This document shows positions 38,100 through 46,232 of a stretch of DNA of 64,000 nucleotides, in pieces. The notes under the pieces are model-generated. The model was not told where the DNA came from. It worked only from the letters and a program-made list of their open reading frames with translations, and did not search any database. The translations under genes and the position numbers were made by a program. This DNA comes from Micromonospora aurantiaca ATCC 27029 (lineage in GTDB: Bacteria; Actinomycetota; Actinomycetes; Mycobacteriales; Micromonosporaceae). The stretch spans positions 868,001-932,000 of the forward strand of contig NC_014391.1 in the NCBI RefSeq assembly GCF_000145235.1, written 5' to 3'. Numbering within the stretch: position 1 is the first letter of the stretch; every line of letters starts with the position of its first letter.

Positions 38100-39929
38100 T
38101 CAGAACCGCCAGGTCCAGGCGTCGGCGAGCCGCACCCCCGGCCGCCCGTAGAGCTGCTCCAGGGTGCGCCGCAGCATCTCCGCGTGCGGCGTGTCGTCGG
38201 TCACCGCCATGCACGAGGCGCGCCAGAACTCGACGTCCCGGGCGGCCTGGCGGCGTTGCCGGTCACCGATCGCGGGTGCCACGCCGCGGCGGGCCACGTC
38301 GGCGAGCAGCGCCGAGGTGGGACGCTGCCAGGTGCCCATGGTGGCCGAGCCGTGCGGGCCGTACGGGCCGATGAAGAAGCCCTCCGGCATGGCGAACGCG
38401 ACGCCGGTGGCGGTGGCCCAGCGCATCGGCCAGGGATCCTGCGGGGTGGCGGTGGGCACCGGTACCAGCACCCCGCCGGGGCGTACGCACCGCTGCCAGT
38501 GGCCGCCGGTGACGAACTCGGGCAGCGGCGGCCGGTCCATCGTGGGCAGCGGTGTGGGGAAGACGCTGAGCAGCGCCGCGCCGACCGCGAACGGGACGAC
38601 CCGGCGGGCCCGGCCGGGTTCGGCGAGCGCCCGGTGCACGGCGAGCGTGAGCACTGTGCCGACGAGCGGCAGCACCGCCAGCGCGAAACGCGTCGGCAGC
38701 GCGCCGTCCACCACCGGGAGCCCGGCCAGCAGCGCGTACGGACCGGGGATCCCGGTCCGCTCACCGCCGGCCACCACCTCCGGGCCGAGCGCGAGTGCGG
38801 CCATCGTCAGCGCGGCGGCCACGACCGCCACCACCGGGGCGCGCCGGCCCAGCCGGACCGCGCAGGCGGCGGCTACCAGCAGCAGCGGCCAGCCCAGGAA
38901 AGTGGTGAACTCGGACGGACCGGTGGTGAGCCGTACCGCCTCCGGGCTGCCGAACACCGTCAGCGCGGACAGGCGGGTCCAGGCGATCAGGTCGGCGGAG
39001 AAGTAGGCGGGTGGGAAGATGCCGTCCGCGACGCCCTGCGGGCCGGCGAACTGCACCCACAGCGGGTACGCCAGCACCGGCAGCGCCAGCCCGGCGGCGA
39101 CGAGCAGACCACCGGCGAACCCGGAACCGGCCCGGCGCAGCAGGCCCCGGTCGGCCAGCCCGTACGCGACGGCGGTCACCGCCAGGGTGAGCGCGGCGAG
39201 GAACAACACCTCCTCGCCGACGAATACCTGCACGGTGACGACCGCGGCGAGCCCGGCCGCGGAGGAGGCCGTCCGGCGGCGGTCCGGGCCGTCCGGCCGA
39301 CTCGCCGGGTCGGCGGCGCGCAGCAGCCGGAGCACGAGCCAGACCAGCACCGGGACCAGCCACTGCGCGGTCATGTGCAGGTGGCCGTTGCTCTGCGAGA
39401 CCATGCCCGGCCCGAAGCCGCAGAGCGCCGCGCCGAGTACGGCAGCGAGCCGGCGGGCCCGCAGGACGCGGGTGAACAGCAGGTACCAGGCGAGCGCCGT
39501 ACCGGCCATGTTCGCGGCGACGAGCAGGGCGAACGTCACGGGCGCCCCGAACGCCAGCGTGACCGGGGCGAGCAGCACACCGAGCGCCACGATCGACGTG
39601 TTGGCCATCAGGTTGACCCCGTCCGGCGCGTTCAGCCGGCCGGTGACCAGGCTCAGCTCGCCCCGCAGGGCACGCGCGTCCAGCGCCAGGAACCACTCGT
39701 ACAGCGTCTGGTCGGCCGGGTTGAGGGCGAGTGCGCGCGTGCCCGGCGCCGGCCAGAGACCGTGGGTGAGCCATCCGGCGAGCGCGACGAACGCCAACCC
39801 GGCGAGCAGGTCCGCGCGGTGCCGCCGGACGGCGGCCGTCACCCGCCGCGTGACCGCCGCCGGGCGGGCCGCCCGGGCGTGATCGGGCCCGGGTGCCGTG
39901 CGGGCGGCGCTGGTCACGGCCTCGACCAT
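38100..39929 (-). CDS. Large polytopic membrane protein, GT-C glycosyltransferase-like
   Basis: A 609-aa protein with at least ten hydrophobic segments, a first extracytoplasmic loop containing LNPADQTLYEWFLALDARALRGE, and a soluble C-terminal domain (about 480-609). Acidic residues in the first loop after helix 1 and the overall plan fit polyprenyl-phosphate-sugar-dependent GT-C transferases. The assignment rests on architecture only. ATG 39929 is used; a GTG a few codons inside is possible. Confidence 0.78.
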   Translation of the reverse strand: MVEAVTSAARTAPGPDHARAARPAAVTRRVTAAVRRHRADLLAGLAFVALAGWLTHGLWPAPGTRALALNPADQTLYEWFLALDARALRGELSLVTGRLNAPDGVNLMANTSIVALGVLLAPVTLAFGAPVTFALLVAANMAGTALAWYLLFTRVLRARRLAAVLGAALCGFGPGMVSQSNGHLHMTAQWLVPVLVWLVLRLLRAADPASRPDGPDRRRTASSAAGLAAVVTVQVFVGEEVLFLAALTLAVTAVAYGLADRGLLRRAGSGFAGGLLVAAGLALPVLAYPLWVQFAGPQGVADGIFPPAYFSADLIAWTRLSALTVFGSPEAVRLTTGPSEFTTFLGWPLLLVAAACAVRLGRRAPVVAVVAAALTMAALALGPEVVAGGERTGIPGPYALLAGLPVVDGALPTRFALAVLPLVGTVLTLAVHRALAEPGRARRVVPFAVGAALLSVFPTPLPTMDRPPLPEFVTGGHWQRCVRPGGVLVPVPTATPQDPWPMRWATATGVAFAMPEGFFIGPYGPHGSATMGTWQRPTSALLADVARRGVAPAIGDRQRRQAARDVEFWRASCMAVTDDTPHAEMLRRTLEQLYGRPGVRLADAWTWRF

Positions 39930-40019
39930 AACGGCCGCACCCGTCGGGGTACGCCGCGTCGCGGCCGAGCCGCTACGGTGAGATCTGCACCGCCGCGTGT
40001 CGACGCGCCGGTGTCACCC

Positions 40020-40100
40020 GCCCGGGTGGTGGAACGGCAGACACGGCCGCCTTAAAAGCGGCTGCCGCAAGGCGTGCGGGTTCGACCCCCGCCCCGGGCA
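40020..40100 (+). tRNA. tRNA-Leu (anticodon UAA), bldA-type
   Basis: The seven-base acceptor arms (gcccggg 40020-40026; cccgggc 40093-40099) pair perfectly with discriminator A. The anticodon loop cttaaaa gives anticodon TAA (40053-40055) between gccgc and gcggc stems. The T loop is ttcgacc, and the long variable arm (tgccgcaaggcg) is that of a class II tRNA. CCA is not encoded. It reads the rare UUA codon, as does bldA of Streptomyces. Confidence 0.95.
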
Positions 40101-40210
40101 CGTGAACTCTCAGCTTTCCCACAGCTAGCCGTAGCACGCGCGATTGCGGCCACGTCTACCCTGGAGTAGCACGTCTACGTGCGATCGACCCCCTGAGGGA
40201 GGCCTGAGAA

Positions 40211-41068
40211 GTGAAGACCTCGAACCCGGTGCTCGCCCGGCTCGGCCAGGCGGCAGAGCGTGAGCGGGCGGCCGGGTACGCCCAGCCCGGGCCGTACGGT
40301 CAGCCCGGATACCCCCAGCAGTACCCGCAGCAGCAGTACCCCCAGCAGCCCTACGCCCAGCCCTACCCGGGCGGCTACGGCCAGCCGGTGGCCCCGCCCA
40401 CCGTGACCCCGATGACCCTCGACGACGTGGTCGTCAAGACGGTCCTCATGCTCGCCATCCTCGGCGCCTCGGCCGCGGCGGCCTGGGTGCTCGTGCCGGA
40501 CTCGCTCGTCGGCGTCGCGTGGATCGGCGCCGCGGTCGTCGGCCTGGTGCTCGGCCTGATCATCTCGTTCTCGCGGATGGCCAACCCGGCGCTCGTCGTG
40601 GCGTACTCGGTCATCGAGGGCGTCTTCGTCGGCATGGTCAGCAAAGCGTTCGAGTCGCTCTACGACGGCATCGTGCTCCAGGCGGTCGTGGCCACGTTCG
40701 GCGTGTTCTTCCTGATGGCGATGATCTACAAGGCGCGGATCATCCGGGCCACGCCGAAGTTCGCCCGGATCATGGTGGCGATCATGGCCGGCCTGTTCGG
40801 CGTGATGCTGGTCAACCTGGTGCTGGCGCTGTTCGGCGTGAACACGCACCTGCGTGACGGCAGCCCGCTCGCGATCGGCTTCAGCCTGGTCTGCATCGTG
40901 GTGGCGTCGCTGAGCTTCGTGCTCAACTTCGCCGACATCGAGGAGGGGGTCCGGATGGGCCTCCCGCAGCGCTACTCCTGGACCGCCGCCTTCGGCATCG
41001 TGGTCGGCCTGGTCTGGCTCTACATCGAGATCCTGCGGCTGCTCAGCTACTTCCAGGGCGACGACTGA
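40211..41068 (+). CDS. Bax inhibitor-1/YccA family membrane protein, copy 1
   Basis: A 285-aa protein. The N-terminal cytoplasmic tail (20-62) is rich in Pro, Gln and Tyr (PQQYPQQ repeats). It is followed by seven hydrophobic segments of the BI-1 fold, ending FGIVVGLVWLYIEILRLLSYF. BI-1 proteins are pH-sensitive calcium-leak channels in studied cases; the role here is unknown. GTG 40211 is preceded by GGGAGG. The next gene is a paralogue sharing the SNPVL(A/D)RL start. Confidence 0.93.
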   Translation: MKTSNPVLARLGQAAERERAAGYAQPGPYGQPGYPQQYPQQQYPQQPYAQPYPGGYGQPVAPPTVTPMTLDDVVVKTVLMLAILGASAAAAWVLVPDSLVGVAWIGAAVVGLVLGLIISFSRMANPALVVAYSVIEGVFVGMVSKAFESLYDGIVLQAVVATFGVFFLMAMIYKARIIRATPKFARIMVAIMAGLFGVMLVNLVLALFGVNTHLRDGSPLAIGFSLVCIVVASLSFVLNFADIEEGVRMGLPQRYSWTAAFGIVVGLVWLYIEILRLLSYFQGDD

Positions 41069-41193
41069 CATCACGCCCTCCCCGACGACGCCCGCCTGCC
41101 GCATCCGCGGCGGCGGGCGTCGCCGTTTCCCCGTCCCCGCCGGACCGCCCGGGGCAGAGTGGGATCCGGGTACGTGGGCGGGAGGTGGTCACG

Positions 41194-41952
41194 GTGCGCA
41201 GTGCCAACCCGGTGCTGGACCGGCTGGACGACGTCGGCCGCGCCGAGCGGCAGGTGCTCGGCGTTGGGACCGCCGACACGATGACGGTGGCCGACGTGAT
41301 CAGCCGGACCGTGGGACTGCTGCTGATCACCGGCGTCACGGCGGCGGTGTCCTGGGTGGTGGTGCCGCAGGCCGCGTGGATCTCCGCCGCGCTCGCCGGG
41401 AGCGCGCTGGCCAGCCTCGCCCTGGTGCTCGTCATCTCGCTGAAGCAGATCACCAGCCCGCCGATCATCGTCGGGTACGCGGTGCTCCAGGGCCTGCTGC
41501 TCGGGGTGGCCAGCCGCGCCTTCGAGATGGTCTACCCGGGCATCGTGGCGCAGGCGGTGATCGGCACGTTCGGCGTCTTCCTCGGCATGGCCGTGCTCTA
41601 CCGGGCCCGGCTGGTACGCGCCACCCCGCGCCTGGCCCGGCTGGTCATCGGCACGCTCGTCGGGATCGTGGCGATCGGCCTGGTCAACCTGGTCGCGTAC
41701 CTGTTCACCGGGCGGCAGGGGGTGGTCGTCTACAGCCTCAGTGACCGGGTGGGCTGGTTGCCGTACCTGTTCTCGGTGGTGGCGATCATCGCGGGCGCGC
41801 TCAGTTTCATCCTCGACTTCGACCTGGTCGAGCGGTCGGCCGCGAACCGGCTGCCCCGCCGCTACGCCTGGTACTGCGCCTTCGGTCTGCTGGTCGGGCT
41901 GATCTTCCTGTACTGGCAGATCCTCCGCCTGCTCAGCTACGTACGCCGCTGA
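41194..41952 (+). CDS. Bax inhibitor-1/YccA family membrane protein, copy 2
   Basis: A 252-aa paralogue of the preceding gene, without the Pro/Gln-rich tail. It aligns throughout: RSANPVLDRL, QAVIGTFGVFLGMAVLYRARLVRATPRLARLV, LSFILDFDLVE, GLIFLYWQILRLLSYV. GTG 41194 is chosen because GGAGG lies eight bases upstream; an in-frame GTG at 41185 overlaps that site. Confidence 0.92.
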   Translation: MRSANPVLDRLDDVGRAERQVLGVGTADTMTVADVISRTVGLLLITGVTAAVSWVVVPQAAWISAALAGSALASLALVLVISLKQITSPPIIVGYAVLQGLLLGVASRAFEMVYPGIVAQAVIGTFGVFLGMAVLYRARLVRATPRLARLVIGTLVGIVAIGLVNLVAYLFTGRQGVVVYSLSDRVGWLPYLFSVVAIIAGALSFILDFDLVERSAANRLPRRYAWYCAFGLLVGLIFLYWQILRLLSYVRR

Positions 41953-42000
41953 CGTCGGCTGAGCACGCTCCGGCCTGGTGTCGCCGTAGACTCGGCGGCG

Positions 42001-42321
42001 ATGAGCGCAGCGGAACTGGACCGGGCGGTGACCCTGCTGGTCCGACAGGTCGGGCACTGGCAGCAGCCGCGCTGGTCGGCCAAGGCGGACGGCGGCAACG
42101 TGTCCCGCGCCGACCTGGTGCACAAGCTGGTCCAGGAGATCGCCAACCTGGCCGCCGACGCGGCCGGTGAGCCGCGCCGCGAGGTGCCCCGCCTCCCCAG
42201 CGACCTGGCGCTGCCCGACCAGCTCCGCGTGGTCACCGCCGACCTGACGCTCGCCGACCCGCCCGAGCCGGTGCTCACCGAGGCCACCGCCCAGGTAACC
42301 CGAACCCGCACCGCCCTCTGA
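42001..42321 (+). CDS. Small cytoplasmic protein of unknown function
   Basis: A 106-aa protein with an N-terminal helical region (AELDRAVTLLVRQVGHWQQPRW, RADLVHKLVQEIANLAADA) and an Ala/Leu-rich C-terminal half. No known motif. TAGACT at 41987-41992 lies eight bases before ATG 42001. Composition and codon use match the neighbours, so it is probably real. Confidence 0.8.
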   Translation: MSAAELDRAVTLLVRQVGHWQQPRWSAKADGGNVSRADLVHKLVQEIANLAADAAGEPRREVPRLPSDLALPDQLRVVTADLTLADPPEPVLTEATAQVTRTRTAL

Positions 42322-42340
42322 CCCCCGCCCTTAGCCGGGT

Positions 42341-42397
42341 TGATCATGAAGTTGGCGGCGACAAAACGGACGCGGATCCCCGTCAACTTCATGATCG
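42341..42397. repeat. Palindromic element, family A, copy 1
   Basis: Arms tgatcatgaagttg (42341-42354) and caacttcatgatcg (42384-42397) pair with one end mismatch. The loop begins gcggcgacaaaacggac. It is closely related to 57415-57471. Confidence 0.9.
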
Positions 42398-42413
42398 ACG
42401 GAGTGGGGGACGG

Positions 42414-43898
42414 TCAGGGCTTCAGCCAGCGGCGTACCTTGCGGTGTCTTGACCGGTCGCGGGCCCGCAGGACCGCCGGGCGGTCGTGGCCGGCGGCCTC
42501 GGCCTGCCTCGCGTGCAGCAGGCCGTAGGTGAACGTGTTCTCGCCGTCGGCGTACGCCTGGAGCGCCTGCCGTCGCAGCACCTCCCGCGTGACCACCGAG
42601 TCCTGGTGGGTGCCGAGCAGATCCTGGAGCGCCTTGAACCGCTTCACCAGCCGGGCGGCCCGCTTGCCGGCGGCCGGCTCGCGCACCTCCACCGCGTAGC
42701 GGGCGGCCTTGAGCTTCTTGCGTGCCTCGTGCAGCGCGGCGTCCCCGTCCGGCCCGGTGGTGGCGAGCGCCCGGTCCAGCCGGGTGTCGGCGCGGCGCAC
42801 CGCCTTGCGGATCCGGCGGTCCGTCCAGCGCCGGCCGACGTCGGCGGGCGGGGCGTCGGCCAGCCGGTCGAGGCGGGTCAGCAGGGCGGGATAGCGGTCG
42901 GAGTCCAGCGCGGACCGCAGCGCGGTGGTCGCCTCGGCCAGGTCGGCGGCGAACCGTTCGCCGATCCGCGCCGCGACCGGGCCGAGCACCAGCTCGTCCG
43001 GCAGCTCGTGCACCGCCTCGGTGAGCCGGGCGGCCATCACCTGGGTGTCGCGGACCCGGCCCAGCTCGCCGCCGAGGCGGCGCAGCTCGGCCCGGACCGC
43101 CTCGCTCTCGCGGCGGTCCCACAACCCCCGGAAGGTACGCAGCGTCGCCCGCAACCGGCGGGTCGCGACGCGCATGTCGTGGACCGCGTCCTCGTTCCCC
43201 TGGTACGCGGCCGCGTGGTTGCCGACGATCGCGTCCCGCTGCACCCGGACGTACGCGAGGACCGGCGCCGCCGGGCCGTCCGGTTCCCGGTCGTCGAAGC
43301 GCTCGATCCGGCCGGCGACGGCCCGGTGCGACTTGCTGACCGTTACCTCGCGGGCGCCTGCCGCGCGAAGCTGCTCGCCGAGCGCGTCGAGCAGCTCCTC
43401 GTCGCCCTCGACCAGCTCGATCTCGATCTCGTGCCAGGTCCGCGCGGTGCCGTCCACCAGGTCCTCGGATCGGACGTCGTCCTCGGCCACCTCGGCAAGC
43501 ACCCGGCCGTCCGCGTCGAGCAGCCGGTGTTCCCGGCGGCGGTTGACGACCCGGGCCGCCGGTGCCACAGGCCGGCCGCGCGACGCGCCCCGGATCAGCG
43601 CGACCAGCTCGGGCGGCGGGCCGTCGTCGGACGCCCCGGCCGGGAACTGGTGCTCGACCCGGGCGCCACCGACCGCGCCCACCTTGAGGTGCCAGCCCGC
43701 GTCGTGCCCACCGGTACGCCGGCGCAGCGCGTGCCCGCTGCGCAGCAGGAGCAGGTCGTCGGTGTCCCAGTAGACGGCGTCCAGATCCGAGACGGTGGCG
43801 TCGGACATGGTCACGACGCCACCGCACCCGGTCAGGTCGGGCAGCCGGAAACCCTCGTCGCCGGAGTACTTGCGCTCACGTTCCACGACGGTCGCCAT
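42414..43898 (-). CDS. CYTH and CHAD domain-containing protein
   Basis: A 494-aa protein. Residues 1-195 form a CYTH (triphosphate tunnel) domain with the ExExK-type start VVERERKY and the Arg/Glu strands of the tunnel. Residues about 210-494 form a CHAD helical domain with conserved His (VHDMRVATRRLRATLRTF, LHEARKKLKAARYAVE). CHAD binds polyphosphate, and CYTH enzymes hydrolyse triphosphates. ATG 43898 follows GGGAGG. Confidence 0.95.
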   Translation of the reverse strand: MATVVERERKYSGDEGFRLPDLTGCGGVVTMSDATVSDLDAVYWDTDDLLLLRSGHALRRRTGGHDAGWHLKVGAVGGARVEHQFPAGASDDGPPPELVALIRGASRGRPVAPAARVVNRRREHRLLDADGRVLAEVAEDDVRSEDLVDGTARTWHEIEIELVEGDEELLDALGEQLRAAGAREVTVSKSHRAVAGRIERFDDREPDGPAAPVLAYVRVQRDAIVGNHAAAYQGNEDAVHDMRVATRRLRATLRTFRGLWDRRESEAVRAELRRLGGELGRVRDTQVMAARLTEAVHELPDELVLGPVAARIGERFAADLAEATTALRSALDSDRYPALLTRLDRLADAPPADVGRRWTDRRIRKAVRRADTRLDRALATTGPDGDAALHEARKKLKAARYAVEVREPAAGKRAARLVKRFKALQDLLGTHQDSVVTREVLRRQALQAYADGENTFTYGLLHARQAEAAGHDRPAVLRARDRSRHRKVRRWLKP

Positions 43899-43938
43899 GC
43901 GGCCTCCCGTACCCGGCCCGCGCACCGGCGAACCGGTC

Positions 43939-45201
43939 TCAGCTCAGTCGTTCGAGCACCATCGCCATGCCCTGGCCACCGCCGACGCACATGGTCTCCA
44001 GGCCGATGGTCTTGTCGTGCCACTCCAGCGCGTTGAGCAGCGTGCCGGTGATCCGGGCACCGGTCATGCCGAACGGGTGACCGACGGCGATCGCGCCACC
44101 GGCGACGTTCAGCTTCTCCTCCGGGATGCCGAGCTGCCGGTACGAGGGGATCACCTGGGCGGCGAACGCCTCGTTGATCTCGACCAGGTCGACGTCGTCG
44201 ATGGTCATGCCGGCCCGCTTGAGCGCCTGCTTCGACGCCTCGACCGGGCCCAGACCCATGATCTCGGGGGAGAGCGCGGTGACACCGGTGGAGACGATCC
44301 GGGCCAGCGGGGTGAGCCCCAGCTCGGACGCGCGCTGCGCGCTCATGATCACCACGGCGGCGGCGCCGTCGTTGAGCGGGCAGCAGTTGCCCGCGGTGAT
44401 CCGGCCGTCCGGGCGGAACACCGGCTTCAGACCGGCCACCGCCTCCAGTGTCACACCGGCACGCGGGCCGTCGTCGGTGCTGACCACCGTGCCGTCCGGC
44501 GTGGTGACCGGGGTGATCTCACGGGCCCAGAAGCCGTCAGCGATCGCCTTCTCGGCGAGGTTCTGGCTGCGGACGCCGAACGCGTCCATGTCCTCGCGGG
44601 TCACGTCGTACGCCTGGGCCAGGTTCTCCGCGGTCTGCCCCATGGCGAGGTAGATGTCGGGGAGCTGCCCGGCCTCGCGCGGGTCGGTCCACACCTCGGA
44701 GCCGCCCTGGGCGCGGGCCGCGGAACGCTCCCGGGCCTCGGCGAAGCGCGGGTTCTCCCAGCCGCCGCCGACGAGGGCCTGCGCCTCCGGCGGCAGCGTG
44801 TCCGAGTTGCCCCGCGCGTACCGGGAGACCATCTCCACACCGGCGGAGATGAACACGTCACCCTCACCGGCCCGGATCGCGTGCATCGCCATCCGGGTGG
44901 TCTGGAGCGAGGACGCGCAGTAGCGGGTCAGCGTGGCGCCGGGCAGGCCGTCCAGGCCCATCAGGGTGGCGACCACCCGGGCCATGTTGAAGCCCTGCTC
45001 GCCGCCGGGCAGACCGCACCCGAGGTAGAGGTCGTCGATGGTGGTGGGATCGAGCGCCGGGACCTTGTCGAGGGCGGCCTGGACGATGGTGGCGGCGAGG
45101 TCGTCCGGGCGGACCTCGCGGAGGGAACCCTTGAACGCGCGGCCGATGGGGGACCGGGCGGTGGCGACGATGACGGCGTCGCGGGGCGACTCAATCGGCA
45201 T
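43939..45201 (-). CDS. Thiolase, acetyl-CoA C-acyltransferase
   Basis: A 420-aa thiolase cleaving 3-ketoacyl-CoA in beta-oxidation, or condensing acetyl-CoA units. It has catalytic Cys95 (TRYCASSLQT), NEAFAAQ, GGAIAVGHPFGMTGAR (His) and the second Cys in CVGGGQGMAM. The length and the C-terminal block fit the degradative FadA type. The precise chain-length preference cannot be told. Confidence 0.94.
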   Translation of the reverse strand: MPIESPRDAVIVATARSPIGRAFKGSLREVRPDDLAATIVQAALDKVPALDPTTIDDLYLGCGLPGGEQGFNMARVVATLMGLDGLPGATLTRYCASSLQTTRMAMHAIRAGEGDVFISAGVEMVSRYARGNSDTLPPEAQALVGGGWENPRFAEARERSAARAQGGSEVWTDPREAGQLPDIYLAMGQTAENLAQAYDVTREDMDAFGVRSQNLAEKAIADGFWAREITPVTTPDGTVVSTDDGPRAGVTLEAVAGLKPVFRPDGRITAGNCCPLNDGAAAVVIMSAQRASELGLTPLARIVSTGVTALSPEIMGLGPVEASKQALKRAGMTIDDVDLVEINEAFAAQVIPSYRQLGIPEEKLNVAGGAIAVGHPFGMTGARITGTLLNALEWHDKTIGLETMCVGGGQGMAMVLERLS

Positions 45202-45259
45202 GAACCAACGTTAACGCGCGAGTAACATGCCCGGGAAGCCGCGAGGCGGGCGGGAAATG

Positions 45260-46072
45260 TCACCCCGTGGGCGGTCGCCGGTGGTGCCGGAACGCGACGG
45301 CCGCCGCGGCCTCGACCGCCGGGAGCAGGGCGTGCGCCCAGACCCGGTACCCGTCGGCCGACGGGTGGAAGCCGTCGTGGCAGAGCGTGCCCGCGTCCGC
45401 GCGGAACACCGGACCGGTCTCGGTGCCCAGGTCGACGACGGTGCCGCCGGCGTTCAGCACGGCCGCCGTCTGTGCCCGCGCCATCCGCCGCCCGGACCAG
45501 CCGAGCACCTGACGCAACGGTGCGGCGACCGCGCGTACCGCGCCGAGATCGGGGCACGTGCCCACCACCACCTCGACGTGCGCCTCCCGCAGACGGCGTA
45601 CCGCCGAGCCGAGATAGGCCGCCGCGTCGCCGGGCCGGGACATCGCGGTGGCGTCGTTCGCCCCGATCAGCACCACAGCCACGTCCGGCCGCTCACCGAG
45701 CAGCGCCCGGGCCACCTGGGTGGCCAGGTCGGTGGCGCGCGAGCCGGAGACCCCCACGCTGGACAGCTGCACCCGGCGGCCGGTCGGCCCCTCGGCGAGC
45801 AGGTTGGCGAGCTGACCGCCGATGGTGTCCTCGAACCGGTCGACGCCCACGCCGAGCGCCGACGAGTCACCCAGCAGCACCAGCCGCAGCGGCGGCGCGT
45901 CGGCGCGACCGACCGTCGCGCGCAGCACCAGACCCAGCTCGGGCTGGGCGTACTCGCGGGTGCGGGCGGCGATGGCCTGGCCGGCGAGGACCGCCGCGCC
46001 GCCCACCGTCCCGGCCAGCAGCGACAGGGCCGCCGCCCGGCCCCACCGGGCCACCTCGTTCCGCTCGCTCAT
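45260..46072 (-). CDS. SGNH/GDSL hydrolase, copy 2
   Basis: A 270-aa exported or anchored esterase/lipase-like protein. It has an N-terminal hydrophobic segment, block I LVLLGDSSALGVGVD (Ser), block III VVLIGANDAT (Asn) and block V HDGFHPSADGY (Asp/His). It shares VVVGTCPDLG and FHPSADGY with the upstream paralogue. The start codon overlaps the stop of a repeated micro-ORF (ATGA), and its first residues MSER copy the repeat. Confidence 0.92.
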   Translation of the reverse strand: MSERNEVARWGRAAALSLLAGTVGGAAVLAGQAIAARTREYAQPELGLVLRATVGRADAPPLRLVLLGDSSALGVGVDRFEDTIGGQLANLLAEGPTGRRVQLSSVGVSGSRATDLATQVARALLGERPDVAVVLIGANDATAMSRPGDAAAYLGSAVRRLREAHVEVVVGTCPDLGAVRAVAAPLRQVLGWSGRRMARAQTAAVLNAGGTVVDLGTETGPVFRADAGTLCHDGFHPSADGYRVWAHALLPAVEAAAAVAFRHHRRPPTG

Positions 46073-46152
46073 GACGTCACTCCGCTTCGCTCCGTGCCGC
46101 CATGAGGCACCTTCGCGCTGAGCCGGCTGATTCGCTCGCTGCGCTCGCTCAT
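46069..46152 (-). CDS. 27-aa micro-ORF in 80-bp repeat, copy 2
   Basis: It encodes a 27-residue peptide beginning MSERSERISRLSAKVPHGG, identical to copy 1. Its ATG overlaps the stop of copy 1 and its TGA overlaps the start of the SGNH gene downstream. Whether the peptide is functional or only keeps ribosomes moving through the repeat is unknown. Confidence 0.45.
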   Translation of the reverse strand: MSERSERISRLSAKVPHGGTERSGVTS

Positions 46153-46230
46153 GACGTCACTCCGCTTCGCTCCGTGCCGCCATGAGGCACCTTCGCGCTG
46201 AGCCGGCTGATTCGCTCGCTGCGCTCGCTC
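46071..46230. repeat. 80-bp tandem direct repeat (two copies)
   Basis: Units 46071-46150 and 46151-46230 are identical, and the flank continues for a few bases into a third partial copy. The period of 80 is 84 coding bases minus a 4-base ATGA overlap. The sequence (MSERSER coding) resembles dispersed repeats seen in actinomycete genomes. Confidence 0.9.
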
Positions 46231-46232
46231 AT
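46149..46232 (-). CDS. 27-aa micro-ORF in 80-bp repeat, copy 1
   Basis: Same peptide as copy 2. Its ATG overlaps the TGA of the upstream SGNH gene. Together the four ORFs form an unbroken ATGA chain. Confidence 0.45.
   Translation of the reverse strand: MSERSERISRLSAKVPHGGTERSGVTS

Noticed and set aside
38088..40055. 655-codon plus-strand frame opposite the polytopic membrane protein
   Set aside because: Low-complexity Arg/Gly/Gln/Glu content and it runs into the tRNA; the minus-strand protein has real membrane segments.
46071..46230. Insertion sequence remnant
   Set aside because: No terminal inverted repeats, no transposase fragment and no target duplication are visible in the 80-bp units.
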